Source: Desulfobulbaceae bacterium
GTDB lineage: Bacteria; Desulfobacterota; Desulfobulbia; Desulfobulbales; Desulfocapsaceae
Assembly (NCBI GenBank): GCA_030599175.1
Contig: JAUVON010000048.1
Span: 1-11,790 of the forward strand
DNA length: 11,790 bases
Reading direction: 5' to 3'
Part shown: one piece after another, positions 1-6,304 of the stretch
Layout: each line of letters starts with the position of its first letter
Position numbering within the stretch: the first letter of the stretch is position 1
Made by a program: the position numbers and the translations under genes
Notes under the pieces: model-generated
What the model saw: only the letters and a program-made list of their open reading frames with translations
The model's database searches: none
What the model was told of the DNA's origin: nothing

Positions 1-1458
1 ATGAATGGTACCGGAAAGATGATGTCGGCCTACGCTAAATTGGAGCTGGATGGATTCACAGAAGCCATGCAGCAGATTTGCTTTGAGCAAAAATATACCA
101 AACTGGCCCAGTATATAAAACGTCAGGCAGGGCTGCTTGAGATGGTGACCCATAACTACCCTAAGGCCATAGATGCCATCGAGCCTGAGTTTGGTTTTCA
201 TTTCGAAAAAGGTGAGCATCTACTTTTTGATGAAACCGATCGTTTTTTAATCTACCGTATAGCACCATCACTAAAAGAGATCGAAACCCGCTTTGACGCA
301 AAACCAGTCCTGATTATCCCACCCTATGTACTGGGTGCTGATATTCTTGGTTTTTTGCCGGGAGAACAGCGCAGCTATGCACACTGTTTTGCCAACCAGG
401 GTTTTCCCACCTATATTCGGGTTTTAAAAAATATTGATACCTCTCCAGCCATTCAGCTTATGACCGGAGAAGACGATGCCAGGGATACAGCCCGCTTTTG
501 CAGGGCTATCATGAAAGAACATGGCAAACCTGTCACGTTAAACGGCTACTGCCAGGGAGGATTCAACTCTCTATGCAGTCTTCTGAGCGGTGAACTTGAT
601 GGCCTGGTGGATGCCTTTATAACCTGTGTGGCACCCATGGACGGCACCCGCAGCAAGGGTCTTGCCCGTTTTCTGGCACAATTGCCTCCACAGTTTAATG
701 ACCTGGCCTATGGCACCAAAATATTGCCCAACGGCAACAAGGTTGCCGACGGACAGCTTATGGGATGGGTTTATAAGCTGAAAAGTATAGAGCATGAAAT
801 TCCTGCAGCGGCATTTTTTCGTGATTTAACGATGTTTGCCCGCCAAACCGACGGTAACTTCACCGTAGGTAAAACCGCAGCTGCTATGAATTACTGGCTC
901 AATAACGAGCGCTTTGACCTGCCGTTAGCAATTGCACAAATGAGCTTTTTATCCTATAATGAACCTATCACTGATGACGGTACCTTGCCGGTACAGTTGT
1001 TCGGTAGAAAGTTGAATTTGAAGCGTTTGCAGGAGAAGAAAATACCATGGCTGATTTGCTATGGTACCCACGACGATCTGGTAGAAAAGGAAACCGCACT
1101 GGCGCCCCTTGACTATATTGATGCCGAGGTAACACCCTTTCCAAAAGGGCATGTGGCCATTGCCACCTCCTGGTCCTCCCCAGACTCCGACTGCGCCTTG
1201 CACACACGGTTTGGTGACGGAAACTATCGCGGACCGGTTCTTTTTCATATGGATATGGACGCTGCCCTCGCTGAAAGCAACAAAAATGCGCCCAAAGTTG
1301 CAGGACAAAAAGCAACAACAGCCGCCAAGCCAAAAGCCAGAATTGCTAAGCAAAATCCTGTTAGAAAACCGACGTCAGCCCGAAAAACGAGTCCGGCCAA
1401 AAAGGTCACGCCCAAAGCGGCCCCTGCTAAGCCGATTCCCGGCAGTCGTAAAAAATAG
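1..1458 (+). CDS. PhaC-like alpha/beta hydrolase (PHA synthase/depolymerase family) with basic C-terminal tail
   Basis: This 485-aa protein has the PHA synthase-type alpha/beta-hydrolase fold. A lipase-like box GYCQGG puts the nucleophile at Cys184, with Asp358 (GTHDDLV) and His384 (KGHVA) completing the triad. It aligns with the window's class III PhaC: IPPYVLGADIL corresponds to the synthase N-terminal core, and Trp299 with the following DLP corresponds to PhaC Trp250 and DLPG. It lacks the DWG motif of true synthases, so it could be a synthase, a thiol-type depolymerase or a regulator. Residues about 428-485 form a Lys/Arg/Ala/Pro-rich tail with no acidic residue, like the DNA-binding tails of PhaF and histone H1. 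It is followed at 81 bp by a small coiled-coil gene. ATG codons at 1, 19 and 22 are all possible starts, and the true 5' end could lie upstream of the window. The family call is firm; the reaction is not. Confidence 0.8.
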   Translation: MNGTGKMMSAYAKLELDGFTEAMQQICFEQKYTKLAQYIKRQAGLLEMVTHNYPKAIDAIEPEFGFHFEKGEHLLFDETDRFLIYRIAPSLKEIETRFDAKPVLIIPPYVLGADILGFLPGEQRSYAHCFANQGFPTYIRVLKNIDTSPAIQLMTGEDDARDTARFCRAIMKEHGKPVTLNGYCQGGFNSLCSLLSGELDGLVDAFITCVAPMDGTRSKGLARFLAQLPPQFNDLAYGTKILPNGNKVADGQLMGWVYKLKSIEHEIPAAAFFRDLTMFARQTDGNFTVGKTAAAMNYWLNNERFDLPLAIAQMSFLSYNEPITDDGTLPVQLFGRKLNLKRLQEKKIPWLICYGTHDDLVEKETALAPLDYIDAEVTPFPKGHVAIATSWSSPDSDCALHTRFGDGNYRGPVLFHMDMDAALAESNKNAPKVAGQKATTAAKPKARIAKQNPVRKPTSARKTSPAKKVTPKAAPAKPIPGSRKK

Positions 1459-1524
1459 TTGTTTTCATAATCATAACCGTATCAGGCTGCAATTTATCTA
1501 CTCTGAACCAAGAGCATCGACCAT

Positions 1525-1531
1525 GAGGGGG
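1525..1531 (+). promoter_or_regulatory. Ribosome binding site of the small coiled-coil gene
   Basis: GAGGGGG sits 8 nt before the ATG at 1540. It is the only strong Shine-Dalgarno match in this gap and fixes the start of the 165-aa gene. Confidence 0.6.
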
Positions 1532-1539
1532 TTAAGCTG

Positions 1540-2037
1540 ATGAACAGACAATTTTATGAATTCTGGGGTAACTTCTTCACCAATGTCGCCCAGGGCCAGA
1601 AACAGCTTGATGATATGTCTGCCTGGATGAAACAGGGCTTTAGCGGCACGAAACAGGGCTTTAGCAGCACTGATGATTTGACTGCACTGTTCCAGCGCTG
1701 TTATGGTTTGAAAGCACCTGAGCCCAGTGGTGCTCTGGATATACAGAGCTGGCAAAAAGCCATCGCCGACTTTCAACAGACTTTCGCTCAATTTGGTGAG
1801 CAATTGGGCTGGGTAACCCAGACCGAACACCAGCAAGTGCTTGATAAATGCTCAGCACTTGAAAAAAAGGTTCAACAGCAGGAAGTTACCATCACCCAGC
1901 TGCGTGATCTGCTGAACCAGGAGGGTCTTGGGCATACAGAGCTGTTTCAACATTTTAAAGGTGCTCTTGAAGATCAAAGCAGTCAGTTTCAGGAGCTGAT
2001 GGAGAGTATCAGCAAGGCTGGTAAAGACAAGTCCTGA
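1540..2037 (+). CDS. Small helical, coiled-coil protein of the PHA locus (phasin- or PhaE/PhaR-like)
   Basis: The protein has 165 aa and I do not recognise a named family with certainty. The N-terminus is aromatic-rich (FYEFWGNFF, residues 5-13). The middle carries Trp71 and Trp91. Residues about 97-127 are heptad-like (V100, L107, V111, I118, L121, L124), consistent with a coiled coil, and a second amphipathic helix covers about 135-158. There is no signal peptide, membrane span or enzyme motif. The layout of aromatic N-terminus plus C-terminal coiled coil resembles PhaE/PhaR synthase subunits and granule phasins. Its place directly after the PhaC-like gene, mirroring phaE-phaC downstream, suggests it partners that protein or coats granules. 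It contains a tandem 7-residue duplication at 31-44. The role rests on context and architecture only. Confidence 0.7.
   Translation: MNRQFYEFWGNFFTNVAQGQKQLDDMSAWMKQGFSGTKQGFSSTDDLTALFQRCYGLKAPEPSGALDIQSWQKAIADFQQTFAQFGEQLGWVTQTEHQQVLDKCSALEKKVQQQEVTITQLRDLLNQEGLGHTELFQHFKGALEDQSSQFQELMESISKAGKDKS
1629..1670 (+). repeat. Two-copy 21-bp in-frame tandem repeat
   Basis: Units 1629-1649 and 1650-1670 are 21 bp each and differ at one base (GGC versus AGC). They encode KQGFSGT and KQGFSST in the coiled-coil protein, so the reading frame is kept. It looks like a recent slippage duplication. Confidence 0.9.
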
Positions 2038-2083
2038 GTTAGAAGAAAATTATTTCGTAAAGGTACTTATCCATGCATTCTAA

Positions 2084-2106
2084 ACAATCCGATATATTCG
2101 GATTGT
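2084..2106. promoter_or_regulatory. Perfect inverted repeat upstream of the SDR reductase gene
   Basis: ACAATCCGA and TCGGATTGT form two perfect 9-bp arms around TATAT. The dyad ends 2 nt before the AAAGGTGG ribosome binding site at 2109-2116 and 14 nt before the reductase ATG. No T run follows directly, so it is not a standard terminator. It could be an operator, with the TATATT hexamer at 2093-2098 inside it, or an mRNA hairpin that separates expression of the upstream pair from the downstream genes. Confidence 0.6.
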
Positions 2107-2120
2107 AAAAAGGTGGAAAA

Positions 2121-2906
2121 ATGTTAGAAATTAAAGGATCTGTGGCGGTGATCACCGGTGGCGCCAGCGGCATTGGCTTCACCCTGGCCAAACACTGGGT
2201 GCAGCGCGGTGGTAATGTGGTTATCGGGGATGTTGCCGCCGAAGCCCTGGACCGGGCCAAACAGGAACTGGGAACTGCTGCTACCACAATGCAGTGTGAC
2301 GTCACCAATGAAGAGCAATGTGGTGCACTGGCGGATACTGCCATCGAAACATATGGCCAAATCAACCTGGTGGCACCTTTTGCCGGTATCATCATGGACG
2401 GCTTAATGGTATCCCCGGATCGGGAAACCGGCAAAGTCACGGGCAAGATGTCTCTGGACCAGTTTCAAAAAGTTATCGATATCAACCTGAGCGGTGTTTT
2501 CCTGACGGTACGGGAATGCAGCGAGCGAATGATCAACGAAGGTTGTCGAGGACTTATCTGCCTGATTTCCTCAACGGGTTCTCTTGGCACTGCCGGACAA
2601 ATAAACTATGCATCCACCAAGGCTGCCATGTCGGTGATGCCCAAGGTAATTACAGCAGAATTTTTCCGACGGGGTCTGGCCGGGCGCATTCGCTGCGTGG
2701 CGGTAGCTCCCGGTTACGTTGGCACAGACATGGTTAAAGGCATGAACCAGAAAGCTCTGGATAAGATTGTCAGCCAGGTTCCCATCGGTCGCCTGGTGGA
2801 ACCGGAAGAAGTGGCCATGCTGGTAGGTGATATCTATAAAAACGAAGCCTTAAGCGGTGACGTGTTTTTTATCCATGGCGGACTACGATTGGGCTCCAAA
2901 GGATAG
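2121..2906 (+). CDS. SDR-family NAD(P)-dependent oxidoreductase, probable 3-ketoacyl-CoA (acetoacetyl-CoA) reductase, PhaB/FabG-like
   Basis: This is a 261-aa classical short-chain dehydrogenase. The Rossmann glycine motif is TGGASGIG (12-19), and catalytic residues are Asn122, Ser150, Tyr163 and Lys167 (YASTK). Near the C-terminus, GYVGTDMVK and LDKIV followed by PEEVA resemble PhaB/FabG proteins. Placed between the two synthase modules, it most likely reduces 3-ketoacyl-CoA to (R)-3-hydroxyacyl-CoA, the PHA monomer. Asp37 at the end of beta-2 is the usual mark of NAD(H) preference, unlike NADPH-using PhaB. The NNAG structural motif reads PFAG at 86-89, which is uncommon. The start is supported by AAAGGTGG 4 nt upstream of the ATG. 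SDR membership is secure; the substrate comes from context, and another hydroxyacyl substrate is possible. Confidence 0.9.
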   Translation: MLEIKGSVAVITGGASGIGFTLAKHWVQRGGNVVIGDVAAEALDRAKQELGTAATTMQCDVTNEEQCGALADTAIETYGQINLVAPFAGIIMDGLMVSPDRETGKVTGKMSLDQFQKVIDINLSGVFLTVRECSERMINEGCRGLICLISSTGSLGTAGQINYASTKAAMSVMPKVITAEFFRRGLAGRIRCVAVAPGYVGTDMVKGMNQKALDKIVSQVPIGRLVEPEEVAMLVGDIYKNEALSGDVFFIHGGLRLGSKG

Positions 2907-2950
2907 ATCGGCAAAAATGTATTCAGCCAAACAAGAAAAAAGGCCCTTCC

Positions 2951-3844
2951 ATGAATGAAAAAAAAGAAGACCCATCTGGAATGACATCGATGGTCGATAC
3001 CTGGTTAAAATCCCTGAGCGACCTGTTTGGGAACATGACTGCGCAACAGAATACCACTCAAGGGCAGCAACAACCATGGACAATGGCGAGTCAAGGAGCT
3101 AACCCCAAAGCCCAGGCGACAATGGACGCAGCTTTTCAAAACTGGCAATCCATGGCTAACGCCATGGCAGCACCAGAATCCATATCTGCACTCCTTAAAG
3201 GGAGCGGTGCCATGCCGGAAATGCTGCTCAAGCTGTCTCAGAACTCTTTGAATGGTTTTGGAGAAATGCAGCAGAGTATAATTGATCGCCTTAGCCGAAT
3301 GGGTGCCACTGCAGAGGCTTATGAATTCCAGGATATCGATGAAAATATTTTCAGCACATGGACCGATATCTATGAAAAGGAATTTCAGCAATTCTTCCAG
3401 ATACCACAACTGGGATTGATGCGCACCTATCAGGAAAAAGCCAATCAGGTGGCTGATAAATACAACCTGCTTCAATCCACTCTTGCTGAATTCTTAAATC
3501 TATTAGGCCTTCCGTTCAACCAGACAATGCAGGCAATGCAGGAAAAAGTTGGTGAAATGGCCGAGGAGGGAACACTTCCGGATGACAGCAAGGTCTATTA
3601 CAACATGTGGGTTAAAGTACTTGAAGGTCGCTTTATGACCCTTTTTCAAACACCAGAATATGTCGAAACGCTGGCCAGGACGATCAATACCCTGGCCGAT
3701 TTCTCAGCAGCCCGGGACTCCGCTCTCGAAGACCTGCTGGGCTCGCTTCCTGTCGCTAAAAGGAGTGATATGGATGATATGGCCCGTGAACTATATGAAT
3801 TAAAAAAACGGTTTCGAATTCTAGAGAAAAAACTTAAAGAATAA
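2951..3844 (+). CDS. phaE: Class III PHA synthase subunit PhaE
   Basis: PhaE is the non-catalytic partner of class III PhaC; it binds the catalytic subunit and is needed for full activity. The 297-aa product is soluble and helical with no catalytic motif. A low-complexity Gln-rich stretch lies near 32-41. The central part (about 125-255) carries the family's aromatic-rich pattern, including TWTDIYEKEFQQFF, RTYQEKANQVADKYN and VKVLEGRFMTLFQTPEYV. The C-terminal 271-297 segment (MARELYELKKRF followed by ILEKKLKE) is the charged coiled-coil helix typical of PhaE/PhaR. Length is close to the usual 300-360 aa, at the short end. AAGG about 7 nt before the ATG is a modest ribosome binding site. phaC follows after 150 bp, an unusually wide gap for partner subunits. 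Confidence 0.87.
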   Translation: MNEKKEDPSGMTSMVDTWLKSLSDLFGNMTAQQNTTQGQQQPWTMASQGANPKAQATMDAAFQNWQSMANAMAAPESISALLKGSGAMPEMLLKLSQNSLNGFGEMQQSIIDRLSRMGATAEAYEFQDIDENIFSTWTDIYEKEFQQFFQIPQLGLMRTYQEKANQVADKYNLLQSTLAEFLNLLGLPFNQTMQAMQEKVGEMAEEGTLPDDSKVYYNMWVKVLEGRFMTLFQTPEYVETLARTINTLADFSAARDSALEDLLGSLPVAKRSDMDDMARELYELKKRFRILEKKLKE

Positions 3845-3859
3845 CCGCTCATGGTTTTT

Positions 3860-3878
3860 TGACCATCCTGACTGGTCA
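3860..3878. promoter_or_regulatory. Inverted repeat in the phaE-phaC gap
   Basis: TGACCA and TGGTCA are 6-bp perfect arms separated by 7 nt. An alternative pairing (ATGGT with ACCAT, 3851-3866) overlaps it. It starts 15 nt after the phaE stop and could be an operator, a processing hairpin or chance. Confidence 0.3.
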
Positions 3879-3900
3879 TTTTCAATCTTCGGGAAGGGCA

Positions 3901-3918
3901 GGTGAGAATTACCTCACC
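3901..3918. promoter_or_regulatory. Second inverted repeat in the phaE-phaC gap
   Basis: GGTGAG and CTCACC are 6-bp perfect arms around a 6-nt spacer, about 77 nt before the phaC ATG. With the dyad at 3860-3878 it makes the 150-bp gap unusually structured. Function is unknown. Confidence 0.3.
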
Positions 3919-3983
3919 AGAAACGACACCTGAAATAGTGTCCAGGAAGTTGTCCGAGAATAGGCATTTTATCCCGTTCATAA

Positions 3984-3991
3984 AGGGGGAG
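3984..3991 (+). promoter_or_regulatory. Ribosome binding site that fixes the phaC start
   Basis: AGGGGGAG lies 3 nt before the ATG at 3995. An in-frame GTG at 3902 would add 31 residues, but it lies inside an inverted repeat and the added residues do not look like the PhaC family. Starting at 3995 makes triad numbering run parallel to the Allochromatium vinosum enzyme. Confidence 0.7.
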
Positions 3992-3994
3992 CGT

Positions 3995-5167
3995 ATGACG
4001 CAAGCCAAAATTCCTGTGGATTTAATTCTGTCAAAACTGGCAGAAGAGGCGGAAAAGGTACAATCCCGTGCCGGCAAAGCATCGGAAGTGCTGTTGGAGG
4101 ATTTGGACACCGCCATAGCCCAGACCCCGTATGAGGTAGTTTACCAGGAAGACCGGGTCAAACTGAAACATTACCTGCCCCGCACCAAAAGCCGTTATAA
4201 AACTCCCCTGCTGGTGACTTACGCCCTGATCAACCGGGAGACCATGCTGGACCTGCAGCCTGGCCGCAGCGTGGTCGAGCGGTTTCTCGACAGCGGCATT
4301 GATCTGTACATGATTGACTGGGGTTATCCCACACGAAAAGACCGTTTCCTTGGGTTTGATGATCATATCAACGGTTATATGGACAATATCATCGATTTCA
4401 TCCGTGAGCGCCATAAAGTCGAAAAAGTTAACCTCATGGGTATCTGCATGGGAGGAACTTTCAGCGTTATCTACTCCGCCCTGCACCCTGAAAAAATCAA
4501 AAACCTGGTCACCACGGTCACACCCACCAACTTTGATACGAAAAAGGGACTGCTGCACGTGTGGATGGAGAATATTGATGTCGACCGCGTGGTGGATACC
4601 TTCGGCAATCTGCCGGCCGACATGATGAACCTTGGCTTTCTGCTGCTCAATCCCGCCCGTTTGATGATCGATAAATACGTCGGCTTTATGGAGCACAATG
4701 ATAATAAGCAGTTCGTAGAGAATTTCGTGCGTATGGAGAAATGGATTTTTGACAGCCCTGACTTGCCGGGAGAAGTTTTCCGCCAATTCATCAAGGACTG
4801 CTACCAGGGCAACAAGCTCTTGAAGAACCAGATGGAGGTCGGTGGACAACTGGTGAATCTCAAAAAGCTGACCATGCCGCTGCTCAATATCTATGGCAAA
4901 TTCGATCATCTGGTGCCGCCTGAGGCCTGCGATCAGCTGGTTAACCACGTTGGTAGCAAGGACACCGAGGATATCTGCCTGGATACCGGACATATTGGCA
5001 TATATGTAAGCTCAAAATACCAGAAAGAGTTTGCCCCCAAGATCGCCGGCTGGTTAAAGGATAGAGACCACATTCCCCCAAAAAGGGCGCCGCGAAAAAA
5101 AACCGCAGTTGGCAAAACAGCTGCGGCAGCGAAGAAACCGCGCAGGACAAAAATATCAAACAAGTAA
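3995..5167 (+). CDS. phaC: Class III poly(R)-hydroxyalkanoic acid synthase subunit PhaC
   Basis: PhaC joins (R)-3-hydroxyacyl-CoA units into PHA at the granule surface, releasing CoA, in complex with PhaE. The 390-aa product (from 3995) shows DWGYP (108-112), the lipase-like box GICMGG with nucleophile Cys151, the conserved WIFDSPDLPGE (from Trp250), Asp304 (GKFDHLVP) and His333 (TGHIG). These sit at a constant +2 offset from Cys149/Asp302/His331 that I recall for A. vinosum PhaC. Length to residue 360 matches the usual class III size of about 355. The extra 361-390 tail has 12 Lys/Arg in 30 residues and no acid, an unusual extension echoing the tail of the first gene. phaE lies upstream and a GAF gene 24 bp downstream, probably co-transcribed. 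Confidence 0.96.
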   Translation: MTQAKIPVDLILSKLAEEAEKVQSRAGKASEVLLEDLDTAIAQTPYEVVYQEDRVKLKHYLPRTKSRYKTPLLVTYALINRETMLDLQPGRSVVERFLDSGIDLYMIDWGYPTRKDRFLGFDDHINGYMDNIIDFIRERHKVEKVNLMGICMGGTFSVIYSALHPEKIKNLVTTVTPTNFDTKKGLLHVWMENIDVDRVVDTFGNLPADMMNLGFLLLNPARLMIDKYVGFMEHNDNKQFVENFVRMEKWIFDSPDLPGEVFRQFIKDCYQGNKLLKNQMEVGGQLVNLKKLTMPLLNIYGKFDHLVPPEACDQLVNHVGSKDTEDICLDTGHIGIYVSSKYQKEFAPKIAGWLKDRDHIPPKRAPRKKTAVGKTAAAAKKPRRTKISNK

Positions 5168-5179
5168 TTCACCCAGATC

Positions 5180-5186
5180 AGGAGGT
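5180..5186 (+). promoter_or_regulatory. Strong ribosome binding site of the GAF gene
   Basis: AGGAGGT lies 5 nt before the ATG at 5192 and is among the best Shine-Dalgarno matches in the window. It supports both the start and efficient translation from the phaC transcript. Confidence 0.75.
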
Positions 5187-5191
5187 ACCCG

Positions 5192-6238
5192 ATGACAAGG
5201 GATTCAGACTATTTTAAATCGTTTTGCAGGATCAGCAAAGCTTTCGGTACGGCGGTAACCAGGGAAAAGTTGCTGGACCTGATTGTCGACAATGCCATTA
5301 CCTCGATGGAAGGCAAGGCCGCCTGCCTGTTCCTGGCAGATGAACGCCAGGATCTCTTTGTGCCCGTGGCACAGGCCGGCCTGTCGGACAAGTATCTCCA
5401 TGCCAACCCCATCAAAGCACGCAAGATCGTAGCCGCTCTGGATAAAAAGGGTCACCTTGCTTTTCTCAACGCTACCAGTGACCCGCGCCTGGAAAACCAC
5501 GAGGCAAAAAAAGCAGAGGGGATTGCGTCACTGCTCACAGTGCCGGTAAGAGTTGAAAGCCAGCTTATCGGTATATTGACGCTCTATACTGGTGTACAGC
5601 GTGAGTTTCAACAGGAAGAGATTGATTTTTTATGTGCTCTTGCGGACCAGGGCGGGATCGCCATCGAAAATAACCGGCTGCACCGGCGTATGCATAAAAA
5701 CGCCATGCTGTTTCTGGAACTGTCGACAAATATCAATTCATCTCTGGATGTCCATGAGGTCCTTAACAACCTGACTGTCAATATCTGTGAGAAACTGGGC
5801 ATGAGAGGGGCTGTTATTCGCCTTTTGGATGATGAGCAGGAAAAATTAAAACTTGTGGCGAGCCATGGGCTCAGCGAGGAATTTCTTGACAGGGCGCGCA
5901 CCACGACCACGGAAACAGCCCAGAGCGCCTTAAAAGGTGAGACTACAATCATCAGTGACATCAGCACCGACAATCGTATAAGCTTCAAAACGGCCATGAA
6001 GGCAGAGGGCATAGTTTCCATGATCGTCACCCCCATAACGGTGCGTGAAAAGGTTATCGGGGTTATGCGCCTTTACAGCGACGTCCACCGGCAATACCCC
6101 GACGATGTTATGCTGATGGTGAAAGCGCTTGCCCATCAGGGCGGCCTGGCGATTCAGAACGCCTCAATGTTTCTGCAACTTGAGAAGGACAAGAAATCTC
6201 TGGAAGAAGATATCTGGAGCCATCGCTCCTGGTTTTAA
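5192..6238 (+). CDS. Tandem GAF-domain sensor protein
   Basis: The 348-aa soluble protein holds two GAF domains, at about 22-162 and 185-326. Each has the family pattern: the VPV..ESQLIGILTLY segment in the first, TPITVREKVIGVMRLYS in the second, each followed by an LA.QGG.AI.N helix (ALADQGGIAIEN and ALAHQGGLAIQN). A short helical linker (about 325-340) follows and the protein ends in an aromatic DIWSHRSWF peptide. There is no kinase, GGDEF, EAL, HTH or sigma-54 output domain, so it must act by protein contact or as a stand-alone sensor. GAF domains bind cyclic nucleotides, other small molecules, haem or metal clusters; no ligand residue can be named here. The 24-bp spacing after phaC suggests co-transcription and a role in controlling PHA metabolism. 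That role is inference. Confidence 0.88.
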   Translation: MTRDSDYFKSFCRISKAFGTAVTREKLLDLIVDNAITSMEGKAACLFLADERQDLFVPVAQAGLSDKYLHANPIKARKIVAALDKKGHLAFLNATSDPRLENHEAKKAEGIASLLTVPVRVESQLIGILTLYTGVQREFQQEEIDFLCALADQGGIAIENNRLHRRMHKNAMLFLELSTNINSSLDVHEVLNNLTVNICEKLGMRGAVIRLLDDEQEKLKLVASHGLSEEFLDRARTTTTETAQSALKGETTIISDISTDNRISFKTAMKAEGIVSMIVTPITVREKVIGVMRLYSDVHRQYPDDVMLMVKALAHQGGLAIQNASMFLQLEKDKKSLEEDIWSHRSWF

Positions 6239-6304
6239 TGCCTTACTCCAGAACTTCTGCAATAAAAAACAAGAAATCGAGGAAGGTCGTTTAAAGATCG
6301 ATCT

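Noticed and set aside
949..1353. Minus-strand and alternate-frame open stretches across the tail of the first gene
   Set aside because: Low-complexity Lys/Ala/Pro codons leave several frames open. None shows a domain or a convincing start signal.
3902..3994. GTG start at 3902 adding 31 residues to PhaC
   Set aside because: The extension does not resemble PhaC N-termini, lies over an inverted repeat, and the ATG at 3995 has a clear AGGGGGAG just upstream.
4031..4993. 320-codon open frame on the minus strand inside phaC
   Set aside because: It lies wholly antisense to a gene with an intact triad and class III motifs. Its translation shows no recognisable domain, and I saw no strong ribosome binding site. 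It is a shadow of phaC.
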